Assembly: GCA_032119595.1 (NCBI GenBank)
Contig: JAUMBQ010000001.1
Coordinates: 551,696-615,695, forward strand
DNA: 64,000 nt
Origin: JAGIBJ01 sp032119595
Lineage (GTDB): Bacteria > Actinomycetota > Thermoleophilia > Solirubrobacterales > Solirubrobacteraceae
Direction: 5' to 3'
Below the pieces are notes generated by a model. It ran no database searches. It saw only the letters and a program-made list of their open reading frames with translations, and was not told the DNA's origin. Below are positions 7,712-16,648 of this stretch, one piece after another. The stretch's first letter is position 1; every line of letters starts with the position of its first letter. A program made the translations under genes and the position numbers.

Positions 7712-8335
7712 TCAGTCATCGGCGTCGTGGTCGCCGTCGCTGCCGTGGTCCTCGCTACGGTCGTCGGCCTCGTCCTCCGGTTGAGACCGATCATCGTCGC
7801 CCGAACCTGAGCCGGACGACGACCCGGACCCATCAGAGCCATCGTCAGAGGACCCCGACTTCGTCGAGCCGGAGCCCGACGACCCCGACTTCGTCGAGCC
7901 GGACCCCGAAGACCCCGACGACCCCGACTTCGTCGAGCCGGACCCCGAAGACCCCGACGAACCGGTCCCGCTGCCGGACGACCCGGCCGCAGGGGCGACG
8001 GCGGCGGCCGATCCCGCTGACGCCTCGGACGCCTCCGCTGCTGCCGCGCGCTTCGCGGCTGCCCGCCGTGCCCGTACTCGCGCCGCCGATCGCTTCCGCG
8101 CCGCGCGCTCATCCGCCGACTCGTCGGCCGTGTCGGAGGTCGTCCGAACCGCGACGGTCGTCGCCTGAACGGAGGGGGTCGTGCTCGCGAGGCGGTCGCC
8201 GGCACCCAGCGGCTCAGCGCTGATGCCGACGGGAATGTCGACGATCGCCGCGACACCCGTCGCGCCGGCGCCGACCAGCACCACGCCCGCCACCGCGGCC
8301 AACATCAATCCTCGGGGACCGGTCATGGCATGCAC
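7712..8335 (-). CDS. Secreted Ser/Gly/Asp-rich low-complexity protein
   Basis: 207 residues. An N-terminal hydrophobic segment (about 8-32) looks like a signal peptide or membrane anchor. A basic Arg/Ala helix follows (about 75-100). The rest is a Ser-Gly repeat with a recurring GSTKSGSS unit and ends in an acidic Asp/Ser/Glu tail. ATG 8335 or ATG 8326 may start it. It lies 1 nt downstream of the histidine kinase gene, so it is the third gene of that operon. I recognise no family. Acidic Ser/Asp tails suggest cation binding outside the cell, which is inference. Confidence 0.55.
   Translation of the reverse strand: MHAMTGPRGLMLAAVAGVVLVGAGATGVAAIVDIPVGISAEPLGAGDRLASTTPSVQATTVAVRTTSDTADESADERAARKRSAARVRARRAAAKRAAAAEASEASAGSAAAVAPAAGSSGSGTGSSGSSGSGSTKSGSSGSSGSGSTKSGSSGSGSTKSGSSDDGSDGSGSSSGSGSGDDDRSQPEDEADDRSEDHGSDGDHDADD
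7851..7942 (-). repeat. Three-copy in-frame coding repeat
   Basis: A 23-nt word starting GACCCCGACTTCG occurs at 7851, 7881 and 7920 inside the Ser/Gly-rich gene. It encodes the repeated GSTKSG unit on the minus strand. Spacings of 30 and 39 nt keep the frame, so copy number could vary by slippage without breaking the protein. Confidence 0.7.
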
Positions 8336-8336
8336 G

Positions 8337-9701
8337 TTAGGACGACGCTCCCGTCAGATCGATCGACGCGACGGCCCCGCCGCCAGGTCTGGACGCAAGA
8401 CTGACGGTCCCTCCCCAGCGCGCCGCGAGCGTCGAGGCGATCGCGAGGCCAAGCCCTGTACCCGGATGGCGACGGCCCGCGCTGCCGCGCTGGAAGCGGT
8501 CGAGCAAACGCCCGTCGGCCTCGCCCGGCGCCAGCCCTGGGCCACGGTCGCACACGTCGACCTGCGCGCCGCGCACGACGATCTCGATCGGACCCGCACC
8601 GTAGGTCAGCGCGTTCTCCACGAGCGCGTCGAGAATCCGATCCAGGTCGGCGGGGTCGGCGAGCACCGTCAGCGGAGCATCGGCGCTCACGTCGACCGAC
8701 CGGCCGGCACGCGAGGCGGCCGGCCGCAGCCGCTCGGCCACGCCCTCCGCCAGATCAACGAGATTGATCGGCCGGCCGGTCTGTGGACGCTCCCCGGTGC
8801 GCCCGAGCAGCAGCAGGTCATCGATCATCGCGGCGAGCCGGTCAACCTCCGCCGTTGCGGCGTTCAGGTGGTCCGCCGCGGCGGGCGTCGGCTCCTCTGC
8901 GAGCGCCTCCTCGATCCGTAGCCGAACACCCGTCAGCGGCGTGCGGAGTTGATGCGACGCGTTGGACACGAACTGCTGCTGGGCCGTGAGGGTGCGGTCG
9001 AGTCGCCCGGTCATCGTGTTGAACGCCCGAGCGACCGACACCTGCTCGCGAGAGCCGATCTCGGGCGCGACTGCGGTCATGTCGCCGTCGGCCACCGCCT
9101 CGGCCGCTTCCTCCAAAGCTGCGAGCGGACGCGCCAGCCGCCGCGCGAGGAGGGCCGCCGCCACGCCACCGAGTGCCAGCACGAGCGCGCCGAGCCCAAG
9201 GAGCGCCAGGCGCCCGCGGTTCACGGCCCTCGAGATCGCGCCGACATCCTGCGAGACCCGGACCGCTCCGAGGTTGCCGCGCTTCGACGAGGCGATCGGC
9301 ACGGCGGTCACGAGCAGCGGCCGGCCGAGGCTGTCGGACTGACGCCGCTCTTGGAACGCCCGGCCCCGAAGCGCCTCCTCGACCTCCGGCCGGGTCGAGT
9401 AGTCGGCCCCGTCGACGGCCGGCGGGTTGGCGCTGTCGGTCCGCAGCTTCCCGTCCGCGTCGACGACGATCACGCGGCCCCGCGTCGTCCGCGCGGCGGT
9501 CGCCACCAAGGCATCGAGCACGGTGTCATTCGCGTCTGCCGACGCGGCCGCCGCGACGAGCAGCGCCTCCGCCCGGGCCTGCGTCCTGACCTCGCGATCG
9601 ACACGGTCGCCGAGCACCTTTCCGAGCGGCACGGCAAACGCGATCACGGTGAGCAGGACGACGTAGGTGAGCGCGGCCAGCAGCAGCGCGCGGAGACTCA
9701 T
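8337..9701 (-). CDS. Two-component sensor histidine kinase
   Basis: 454 residues: membrane helix (about 5-25), extracytoplasmic sensor domain (about 30-160), second helix (about 165-190), HAMP domain, then HisKA with the phospho-acceptor H-box SNASHQLRTPL. The HATPase domain shows an N-box in LVENALTYG and G-boxes DRGPGL and GTGLGLAI. It should autophosphorylate and pass the phosphate to the response regulator, whose gene overlaps its start by 4 nt. The signal is unknown. The neighbouring secreted proteins and redox genes point to an envelope or redox cue. Confidence 0.9.
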   Translation of the reverse strand: MSLRALLLAALTYVVLLTVIAFAVPLGKVLGDRVDREVRTQARAEALLVAAAASADANDTVLDALVATAARTTRGRVIVVDADGKLRTDSANPPAVDGADYSTRPEVEEALRGRAFQERRQSDSLGRPLLVTAVPIASSKRGNLGAVRVSQDVGAISRAVNRGRLALLGLGALVLALGGVAAALLARRLARPLAALEEAAEAVADGDMTAVAPEIGSREQVSVARAFNTMTGRLDRTLTAQQQFVSNASHQLRTPLTGVRLRIEEALAEEPTPAAADHLNAATAEVDRLAAMIDDLLLLGRTGERPQTGRPINLVDLAEGVAERLRPAASRAGRSVDVSADAPLTVLADPADLDRILDALVENALTYGAGPIEIVVRGAQVDVCDRGPGLAPGEADGRLLDRFQRGSAGRRHPGTGLGLAIASTLAARWGGTVSLASRPGGGAVASIDLTGASS

Positions 9702-10426
9702 CGTTTCCGGCCGCCGGGTGGCGCCGTGAACCGGAAGCCGACGCCGCGAACCGTGTGGATGAAGCGCGGCGAGAACGCGTCGTCGCCGAGGTGCCTGCGG
9801 ACCGCGGCGATGTGAACGTCGAGCGTCTTGGTGGACCCGAACCAGTTCTCATCCCAGACGTCGCGCATCAGGGCTTCGCGGGTGACGGTGCGCCCCGCGT
9901 CGCCGGCGAGCCGTGCCAGGAGATCGAACTCCTTGCGCGAGAGCGTCAGCTCCGTGCCATCGAGCACGACGGTACGTGCACCAAGGTCGACGACAAGCCC
10001 GTCGATCTCAAATCGCTCGGCGCCCTCGGCCGACCCGCGACCGGCCTGCGCCGGTGCCGCGCGCCGCAGCACCGCCCGGATCCGCGCCGCGACCTCGGCC
10101 GAGCTGAACGGCTTGACGACGTAATCGTCGGCGCCGAGTTCGAGCCCCACTACGCGGTCGGTCTCGGTGCCGCGCGCCGTCACCATGATCACCGGCACAT
10201 TGGCATCAGCACGAAACTCACCGCAGAGCTGACGCCCATCGCCGTCCGGCAGCGTGAGATCGAGCAGAACGACGTCGGGACGCGAGGAACGCCATGCCGC
10301 GCGGGCCTCGGCAGCCGTGCCCGCAATCGTCGGCTCAAAGCCCTCTCGCCGCAGTGCGCTCGCGAACGGGATGGCAATCGAGGACTCGTCCTCGACGAGC
10401 AGGACGGTGGGCCGGGCGGCAGACAT
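9698..10426 (-). CDS. OmpR/PhoB-type response regulator
   Basis: 242 residues. The receiver domain has acidic pocket VEDE, phospho-acceptor Asp56 in VVLLDLTLPDGDG, switch threonine in VTARG, and Lys in YVVKPF. A C-terminal winged helix carries LSRKEFDLL, TKTLDVHIAAVRRHLGDD and IHTVRGVGFRF, typical of the OmpR class. The start is ATG 10426, at the beginning of the receiver fold. The open frame continues upstream to 11056, but that extension is a low-complexity shadow of the divergent gene. Likely targets are its own operon and the divergent set from 10574. Confidence 0.9.
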   Translation of the reverse strand: MSAARPTVLLVEDESSIAIPFASALRREGFEPTIAGTAAEARAAWRSSRPDVVLLDLTLPDGDGRQLCGEFRADANVPVIMVTARGTETDRVVGLELGADDYVVKPFSSAEVAARIRAVLRRAAPAQAGRGSAEGAERFEIDGLVVDLGARTVVLDGTELTLSRKEFDLLARLAGDAGRTVTREALMRDVWDENWFGSTKTLDVHIAAVRRHLGDDAFSPRFIHTVRGVGFRFTAPPGGRKR

Positions 10427-10573
10427 GAGCCCGTCGAGCGTACCCCGCGGGAAGACCGTCCAAAGCACCTCCAAGCGATGTTTTGCCAAACGCTTGCCTG
10501 GCCCTGACTGCGCCTTGAGACGCGACTCCGATGGTGATGGCAGTTCCCACCTTCCCCACGAGGAGTCTCCGTC
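10427..10573. promoter_or_regulatory. Divergent promoter region between regulator and secreted-protein operon
   Basis: 147 nt separate the regulator start from the gene at 10574. It contains an imperfect palindrome, AAGCG (10473-10477) and CGCTT (10491-10495) with TTT/AAA inside, in a locally AT-rich patch. This is a candidate operator for the adjacent regulator. I see no clear -35/-10 pair. Confidence 0.3.
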
Positions 10574-11143
10574 ATGCCGATCACCAGAGCCAAAACTGTC
10601 ACCGCGGCCACGCTGGCCGCCCTGTGCGGTCTCACCGCCGTCGCGCTCGCGTCGAATGGCGGACCGCCCGCGACTGAGTCGGCGGTTGCCACGCCGACGT
10701 CGACGCCAGCGCCACTCATCGAGCGTCGCACTGAGGTCGTCCGCAAGACCATCCACCGCACGAAGCTCGTCGACGAGAACGGCCACACGATCAGCTCCGG
10801 CTCGGCCGCGAAGTCCGGCTCCGGTTCCGGAGGCTCGGGCGGCTCCAGCTCCAGCCGGTCGAGCGCGACGGCCTCCACAGCCGCCAGCGCGGCGCCCGCC
10901 GTGCGCAGTGCGGCACCGTCGGCACCGGCCGCCGCGCCCGTGCCCAGCAGATCGACCTCCACCGGCCGGCACAGCGACGACGACGATGGCGATGACTCGG
11001 GCGATGATCGCGGCCGCTCGCATGGAAGCGACGACGCCCCCGGCTATGACGACCACGGTGGGGATGACGACGACCGCCTGAGCGAGTCACACGACGATGA
11101 TTCCGGTTCCGAGGACCGTGAGGACGACGGGGACGACGACTGA
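10574..11143 (+). CDS. Secreted acidic low-complexity protein
   Basis: 189 residues with a signal peptide (basic MPITRAK, hydrophobic 10-26, cleavage near ALAS). A short basic helix RRTEVVRKTIHRTK follows, then a Ser/Gly/Ala linker, and a C-terminal third that is mostly Asp, Ser, Gly and His. A GAGGAG ribosome site precedes ATG 10574. The acidic tail may bind cations. The gene is divergent from the two-component regulator and overlaps the next gene by one base (TGATG). It occupies the place where an FMN-binding acceptor gene would often sit beside apbE, but I see no FMN-binding domain. Confidence 0.55.
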   Translation: MPITRAKTVTAATLAALCGLTAVALASNGGPPATESAVATPTSTPAPLIERRTEVVRKTIHRTKLVDENGHTISSGSAAKSGSGSGGSGGSSSSRSSATASTAASAAPAVRSAAPSAPAAAPVPSRSTSTGRHSDDDDGDDSGDDRGRSHGSDDAPGYDDHGGDDDDRLSESHDDDSGSEDREDDGDDD

Positions 11144-11544
11144 TGCGGTCGGTCGCAGGCGGCAGTTGGGCGCGGCGAACGTACGCCGCGTCCGTGGTCG
11201 CCTTCGCCGGAACGCTGGCGGCGCTCGGCGTGCAGGTGCAGGCTGGCGCTGACCCCGCGATCGGGACCGCGAAGGTGGCGCCCTCCACGCCGACGGCTGC
11301 ACGGCCGAACGTGATCATCACGCGACGGATCATCAAGACGACAGTCGTGACCAAGAAGATCGTTCGCCGAGCGCCGGCACCGGTGGCAGCGGCGCCGGTC
11401 TATGCCAGTGGCAACGCAGCGCCGGCCCCCGCCACGGGATATTCCGCGCCAGCACCAGCGGCGGCTCCTGCTCGCGCGGCGGCCCCGGTCCAGGCCGCTC
11501 CGGCCGCGGCGCCGGCTCCAGCGCCCGTGACGAGCGCGTCGTGA
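11143..11544 (+). CDS. Secreted Ala/Pro-rich protein
   Basis: 133 residues with a signal peptide or anchor (about 12-36), a short basic segment ITRRIIKTTVVTKKIVRR, then an Ala/Pro tail. The basic segment resembles the RRTEVVRKTIHRTK stretch of the preceding protein, so the two may descend from one module. It starts on the last base of the upstream stop and overlaps apbE by 1-4 nt. Unknown function; a periplasmic linker or anchoring role is speculation. Confidence 0.5.
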   Translation: MRSVAGGSWARRTYAASVVAFAGTLAALGVQVQAGADPAIGTAKVAPSTPTAARPNVIITRRIIKTTVVTKKIVRRAPAPVAAAPVYASGNAAPAPATGYSAPAPAAAPARAAAPVQAAPAAAPAPAPVTSAS

Positions 11545-12530
11545 TGCTGCGCGACGCACCGGTCGCGGCGCGCTTGGTCGCGTCCGAGGAGCACCCGGAC
11601 CATCTCCAAATCGACCACCACTTCCGGGCCATGGGCTGCGACCTACGCATCGTCGCGACGGCGCCGACGGCGGTGCGCACGCCCGATGGGCTCGCGCAGG
11701 CCGTACGCGCGGCTGAAGCGCTCGTCCACGCCTGCGCCGCGCGGCTCACGCGGTTCGACGAAGCCAGCGAGCTGTGCCGCCTCGCTGCGGACCCCGCCAG
11801 CACGGTCGGCGTGTCGCCGGTGCTCGGCTACGCGATCGACCTCGCGGTGCGCACCGCCCGCGCCTCTCGCGGCCTGCTCGACCCGACGCTCCTCGCGCCG
11901 CTTCGCACGGCCGGCTTCGGCGACGATTGGAACCCGGCCCGCCGCGTCCCGATCGAGTCACTGCTGCCGCTGGCGCCGGACCGCGCCCCGGCGGGACGAG
12001 CCCCCGAATCCCGGTGGGAGGCCATCGTCGTCGACCGCGCCACCTGGCAGGTCACGCGCCCGGTCGGCCTCGAACTCGATCTCGGCGCGACCGCCAAGGG
12101 ACTGATCGCCGATCTCGCCCTTCGCGCCCTCGGCCCGATCGAGAGCGGCTTTGTCGCCGCCGGCGGCGACCTGGCCCTCCACGGCCCGCCGACCTTGGTC
12201 TTCGCAGAGGATCCCTTCGGCCGAGCGCCACACCCCCTGACCTCACCGGGGTCATGCGGTGTGGCGACCTCCTCGATCGCCGGACGCTGCTGGTTTGACG
12301 GCCGCGACCCCGCCCACCATCTCCTCAACCCGGCAACCGGTCGGCCCGCCTTCACCGGCGTGGTCCAAGCCACCGCGTTTGCCCCCGACGCTGCGCGCGC
12401 CGAGGGCCTCGCTGGCCAGGCCCTCCTGAGCGGTCCGAGCGCCGGCCGACAGGTGCTGCAGCCGTTCGGCGGCCTGCTCGTTCTCGACGACGGTTCCACC
12501 CACCACATCACCCCAGCGGAGTCCCGATGA
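11541..12530 (+). CDS. apbE: FAD:protein FMN transferase (ApbE)
   Basis: 329 residues. ApbE enzymes transfer FMN from FAD to a Thr or Ser of an exported protein. Family landmarks in order: HFRAMGCDLRI near the N-terminus, LTRFDEASELCRL, the Mg/FAD segment LDLGATAKGLIAD, GFVAAGGDLAL, and HHLLNPATGRP near the C-terminus. No lipoprotein signal is visible, so it may act in the cytoplasm. GTG 11541 overlaps the previous stop; ATG 11544 is an alternative. The downstream ferric-reductase-like gene overlaps by 4 nt, an arrangement known from flavin-based electron transfer loci. Confidence 0.8.
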   Translation: MMLRDAPVAARLVASEEHPDHLQIDHHFRAMGCDLRIVATAPTAVRTPDGLAQAVRAAEALVHACAARLTRFDEASELCRLAADPASTVGVSPVLGYAIDLAVRTARASRGLLDPTLLAPLRTAGFGDDWNPARRVPIESLLPLAPDRAPAGRAPESRWEAIVVDRATWQVTRPVGLELDLGATAKGLIADLALRALGPIESGFVAAGGDLALHGPPTLVFAEDPFGRAPHPLTSPGSCGVATSSIAGRCWFDGRDPAHHLLNPATGRPAFTGVVQATAFAPDAARAEGLAGQALLSGPSAGRQVLQPFGGLLVLDDGSTHHITPAESR

Positions 12531-13156
12531 CCGGCCCAGATCCCCTCGAATACGGTTGGTGGCTCGCCAGCCGGGCCGCCGGACTCGTCGGCTACGTGCT
12601 GTTCTCGGTCGCCGTCCTCGCCGGCCTCACCATGGCCAGCCGGCTCGCCAATACCCCAGCCCGCAAACGCGCGATCCTGCAGGTCCACGAGCACGCAGCC
12701 CTCGCCGGGCTCATCGCGCTCTGCGTCCATGGGATCACGCTCCTCGGCGACCCGTACCTGCGCCCCGGACCGCTCGGCGTCGCGGTGCCGTTCGTCATCG
12801 ACTACCGGCCGTTGGCCGTCGCCTCGGGGATCGTCGGTGGCTACCTGGCGGCCGCGCTCGGTCTCAGCTTCTACATCCGCAAACGCGTCGGCGCGGCGCG
12901 GTGGCGACGCCTGCATCAGTACACGCTCCTCGCGTGGTTGCTCGGTTTCCTCCACGCCCTCTTCGCGGGCACCGACGCGTCCACAACCTGGATGCGACTC
13001 CTCTTGCTCTGGACCGCCGGACCGATCGTGGTCCTGCTGCTCGCGCGCATGACCGCCGAGCGGCGCAAGCGTGCGCGCGCCGCCGCTCGGGCTGCCCGCC
13101 GAACCAGTCCGCCCGCAGCGGGACGGGCTGAGGCCACCGGGCAAGCGGCGGGCTAA
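12527..13156 (+). CDS. Ferric-reductase-like transmembrane protein
   Basis: 209 residues with about five or six membrane helices and a basic Arg/Ala tail. Histidine pairs on two helices (HEHAALAGLIALCVHG and LHQYTLLAWLLGFLHAL) sit like the haem ligands of ferric-reductase/MsrQ-type proteins. It would pass electrons across the membrane through two b-type haems. It lacks FAD/NAD(P)H domains, so it needs a partner. Coupling to apbE by a 4-nt overlap suggests the pair works on a flavinylated redox protein, although no acceptor with an FMN-binding domain is seen here. Confidence 0.65.
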   Translation: MTGPDPLEYGWWLASRAAGLVGYVLFSVAVLAGLTMASRLANTPARKRAILQVHEHAALAGLIALCVHGITLLGDPYLRPGPLGVAVPFVIDYRPLAVASGIVGGYLAAALGLSFYIRKRVGAARWRRLHQYTLLAWLLGFLHALFAGTDASTTWMRLLLLWTAGPIVVLLLARMTAERRKRARAAARAARRTSPPAAGRAEATGQAAG

Positions 13157-13205
13157 CTGACCACGACGGCCCGCCCGCGCCCGCCCGTCACGGAACGCGG
13201 TCGAG

Positions 13206-16200
13206 CTACCGGACGACGCGCAGCGGGGTCTGTCGGTCGGGCGCCGCTGGCCCCGGAGCAAGCACGAACCCAAGCACGTCCGCGGCCGGGAGCGGCCGCG
13301 AATAGTGATAGCCCTGACCGAGCTCACACCGCATCGCCGCGAGCGCAACGACCTGGTCGACCTCTTCAATGCCTTCGGCGACGACGGTCAACCCAAGGGA
13401 GCTGGCCATGTTCACGATCGCGTCGACCAGCGCACTGCCCTGACCGTCCTCGGTCACGCGGTCGACGAACGACTTGTCGATCTTGAGCACGTCGACCGAG
13501 AAGCGATGCAGGTACGACAGCGACGAATAGCCGGTGCCGAAGTCGTCGATGGCCAGGCGCACGCCCAGGGCGCGCAGCTCGTTGATCCGCCGCTCGCTGC
13601 CCTCGGTGTCTTGGATGAGCGACGACTCCGTCATCTCCAGGAGCAGGTATTTGGGGTCAAGGCCCGAGTCGGCGAGGGCGGTACGAACCTGGCTGGCGAA
13701 GTCGTCGCGCTGGAGCTGGTGGCCGGCGACGTTCACGGAGATGTACCGGGGCTGATCCCAGCTCGCCTCCCACTCCGCGACCTGGCGGCACGCCTCTCGC
13801 AGTACCCAGGTGCCCAGCTCGACGATCAGCCCGGTCTGTTCGGCGATCGGAATGAAGTCGGCCGGCGACACCATCCCGCGCACCGGATGGATCCAGCGCA
13901 CGAGGGCCTCGTAGCCCGCGATTCGACGCTCTGCGATGTCGACGATCGGCTGGTAGACAAGGCTGAATTCCTCACGCTGGAGCGCCAGGATCAGCTCGCC
14001 CTTGAGCGCCAGCCGCTTGGTCACGGCGTCGTGCATATGCGACTCGAACACCTCGATGCGCCCGCCCTCGTCGCGCTTGGCCTCGTACATCGCCAGCTCG
14101 GCGTTGCGCAGCAGCAAGGCGGACTGGTCGACGGACGATCCGGGCCCGCGCCCGTCGGTCATGGCCAGGCCGATCGAGGCGCGGATCTGATGATGGCCAC
14201 CGTCGATGTCGACGGGCTTGGATTGGAGTGCCTCCAGCATCCGCTCGGCCGTTCGCCGCGCGTCCGACTCACTCTCGGCATCTTCGATGAGCAGCGCGAA
14301 GGCGTCGCCGCCGACGCGCGCCAACGTGTCTTGGCTGCGCACGACGTTCGAGAGACGGCGGGCGATCTCGCGGAGCAGGTCGTCACCCCGGCCGTGGCCG
14401 AGCGAATCGTTGACCGCCCGGAAGTCGTCGATGTCGAGCAGGATCATGGCCTGGAGTTCGAGTTCTGCGGCCGAGCGGGTCAGCGCCTGACGTAGGCGGT
14501 CGGTGAGGAGTGGCCGGTTGGCCAGCCCGGTCAGCGGATCATGGAAGGCCTGATGCTCGAGTTCCGCCTCGAGTTGTTTCCGCTCGGTGACGTCGCGAAT
14601 GGTGATGACGAAGCCGTCCAGCAGCGGGTCGTCGGTCTTGTTGACCACGCGCGCCTCGACATCGAACCAGCTCCCGTCGCGGCGCAGGACCTCAAACGCG
14701 AGGGTCTCCGACGCGCCGGGCCGGCCGTCGAGCGACGCCAGGATGTCGCGGACGTGATCGACCTGACTTGGGCGCAAGAGCTGATCGAGCCGGGTGGAGA
14801 GCAGCGCCCCGGCCGGATAGCCAAGCACACGCTCGGCCGCCTCAGTGTGGCGGACAAAGGTCGAGTCGATATCGATCACGGCAATGATGTCGGGCGACCC
14901 ACTCACCAGCGCGGCCAGGCGTTGCTCGCTGTCGTGCGTGGCGCGGTTGCGTACGCGGGCGACCTGCGCCGCGCGACTCACGCCGCCGTATTTGAGGAGG
15001 AGGGCCGTGAGCATGAACAGCGTGAGCAGGAGGACCACCACCGTGCCGATGCGGCCGAGTTCCTCGCTGCGCTGGGTCTTAAGTCGGTAGTGATCGGCCA
15101 CCGAGCGAAGCTCCTGGATCAGCGCGGCGTGCGCCGGGATCACATCGCGCGCGCCGGCTGCCGCAGCTTCCGCGCGACGGTTCGCGTGGACGAGATCGGT
15201 CTGGGCCGTGACCCTGCCGAAGTAGCGAACCTCGGCCGCCTGCAGGCGTCGGTACTCGGTGGCCGTGACCATCGAACTCAGGCTTCCGAAGCGCCGCGCA
15301 AGCGCGACTCGCTCGACCTGAAGATCGTGCCAGACACCAAGCGAGACATCAGGGCCAGCGGAGAGTGTGCGGGCCGCGACGCCATCCACGCGCTCCGCCA
15401 TCGCGACGGCCTCAAGGAGACCGTTGGAGATCCGCTCCTGGCGACCGGTGTGGGCATGCACCTGCGTGAGGGCAACGGACACGGAGACCACGAGGAAGCC
15501 CGCTGCCGCGAGCAAGGCGGCGGCATGCCACGAACTCGTGCCGGAGCGGGCAAGCAGCCTGAGTCGCAGGACCATCGAACAGCAGATGATGGCGACCGGC
15601 ACAATCACCACGAGCAGGCCGACCGTCTTCCCCCGCATGAACTCGGAGGCGATCACCGCGAGCGGGAGCGCGACGACCGCAACCAGGATCCAGAGCCGCG
15701 AACGCAGCGGAACCCCGTATTTCGAGGTCCCGCGATCGAGCACCGCGGGCGCGGACGGGTGGAGGGCAGCAACACCCCAGAGCGCGTAACCGACGAGCCA
15801 TCCGGCGTCCACCGGGTCGGGCATGGCGTACGTCTCAGCGAGCAGCGTGACGTTGTAGACGATGTCGGAGGCGACGGTCGCGAGGAAGCCCACGGTGAGC
15901 AGCACTGCCGACGTGTTCCAAGAGCCTGACCCGAGCACGAATCGCACCCCGGCGACGATCAGCAGAAGATCCATCGCCGGATACGCGATCGAGACGCCCG
16001 CCCCGAACGCGTCCAAGCCGCTGTCCTTGAGGGCCGGAGCGACCCAGATCACCCAGACCGGGATGGCTGCCGCCGAAGCGACCATGAGCCCGTCGAGCGT
16101 GGAGATGAGATCGCGGCTGGGGCCGCGCAGCCGCGCCGCCCACACGATCGCGACCGCGAGCACCGGGTAGGCAGCAAGGTAGATCCCGTCCGCGACCGAG

Positions 16201-16472
16201 GGGAACGGCGGCGTTCCTGCGGCCGATGAGGAGGTGAGCGCTGCGGTCGCCAGGTCGCCCGCGACCCACAGCAAGTTGGCGACGCCGAACAGCACCCAGG
16301 CCCCTCGCCCTCGAGTGACCCGGCCCGAGAGGACCAGCCAGCCGATCGCCGCGACGCACGCGAGCCCGAACGCGTCATAGCCGACGTCTGCCAGCGAAGC
16401 CGGCAAGAAGAAGTAGGCAACAAGGGCAATCCCGCTGAGCGCGGTGTACGCCCGGGCTGGGAGCAGAGTCAT
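13206..16472 (-). CDS. Membrane GGDEF-EAL protein, probable c-di-GMP phosphodiesterase
   Basis: 1088 residues. The first 300 hold about ten membrane helices, then a periplasmic helical sensor region (about 330-460) with a helix on each side. A PAS domain (about 515-640), a GGDEF domain (about 645-805) and an EAL domain (about 820-1070) follow. The GGDEF signature is degenerate (GGDAF), while the preceding RSQD keeps an RxxD inhibitory-site pattern, so this domain more likely binds c-di-GMP or GTP than makes c-di-GMP. The EAL domain keeps YEALVRW, an Asn in VNVAGHQL, LEMTES, IDDFGTGYSSL, LKID and AEGIEE, so hydrolysis of c-di-GMP to pGpG is expected. Confidence 0.9.
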   Translation of the reverse strand: MTLLPARAYTALSGIALVAYFFLPASLADVGYDAFGLACVAAIGWLVLSGRVTRGRGAWVLFGVANLLWVAGDLATAALTSSSAAGTPPFPSVADGIYLAAYPVLAVAIVWAARLRGPSRDLISTLDGLMVASAAAIPVWVIWVAPALKDSGLDAFGAGVSIAYPAMDLLLIVAGVRFVLGSGSWNTSAVLLTVGFLATVASDIVYNVTLLAETYAMPDPVDAGWLVGYALWGVAALHPSAPAVLDRGTSKYGVPLRSRLWILVAVVALPLAVIASEFMRGKTVGLLVVIVPVAIICCSMVLRLRLLARSGTSSWHAAALLAAAGFLVVSVSVALTQVHAHTGRQERISNGLLEAVAMAERVDGVAARTLSAGPDVSLGVWHDLQVERVALARRFGSLSSMVTATEYRRLQAAEVRYFGRVTAQTDLVHANRRAEAAAAGARDVIPAHAALIQELRSVADHYRLKTQRSEELGRIGTVVVLLLTLFMLTALLLKYGGVSRAAQVARVRNRATHDSEQRLAALVSGSPDIIAVIDIDSTFVRHTEAAERVLGYPAGALLSTRLDQLLRPSQVDHVRDILASLDGRPGASETLAFEVLRRDGSWFDVEARVVNKTDDPLLDGFVITIRDVTERKQLEAELEHQAFHDPLTGLANRPLLTDRLRQALTRSAAELELQAMILLDIDDFRAVNDSLGHGRGDDLLREIARRLSNVVRSQDTLARVGGDAFALLIEDAESESDARRTAERMLEALQSKPVDIDGGHHQIRASIGLAMTDGRGPGSSVDQSALLLRNAELAMYEAKRDEGGRIEVFESHMHDAVTKRLALKGELILALQREEFSLVYQPIVDIAERRIAGYEALVRWIHPVRGMVSPADFIPIAEQTGLIVELGTWVLREACRQVAEWEASWDQPRYISVNVAGHQLQRDDFASQVRTALADSGLDPKYLLLEMTESSLIQDTEGSERRINELRALGVRLAIDDFGTGYSSLSYLHRFSVDVLKIDKSFVDRVTEDGQGSALVDAIVNMASSLGLTVVAEGIEEVDQVVALAAMRCELGQGYHYSRPLPAADVLGFVLAPGPAAPDRQTPLRVVR

Positions 16473-16613
16473 CCCCCGAAGTATCGGCAGCTACGACTGG
16501 AACCACCAGCTGGCTCCAACTTGCTTGTCGGACACTCGTCCGGTGAATGGGGGAATTCGCGAGGATTCCTTCAGGAACCGGCAGTTGGGCTCACTTGACG
16601 GGCGCGCAGACGC

Positions 16614-16642
16614 TTGCCGCGCCGCTGCGGCGCGTCTACTGT
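16614..16642 (+). promoter_or_regulatory. Promoter giving a leaderless transcript
   Basis: TTGCCG (16614-16619), a 17-nt spacer and TACTGT (16637-16642) form a good sigma-70-type promoter. Transcription would begin about 7 nt after the -10 box, at or next to ATG 16649. The message would thus be leaderless and open with the short leader ORF. Confidence 0.55.
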
Positions 16643-16648
16643 GCGCGC

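Noticed and set aside
10427..11056. N-terminal extension of the response regulator frame
   Set aside because: Gly/Arg/Ala-rich reverse of the divergent secreted protein gene.
14541..15929. 462-codon plus-strand ORF across the GGDEF-EAL gene
   Set aside because: Composition typical of an antisense frame in high-GC DNA; the minus-strand protein has clear domains.
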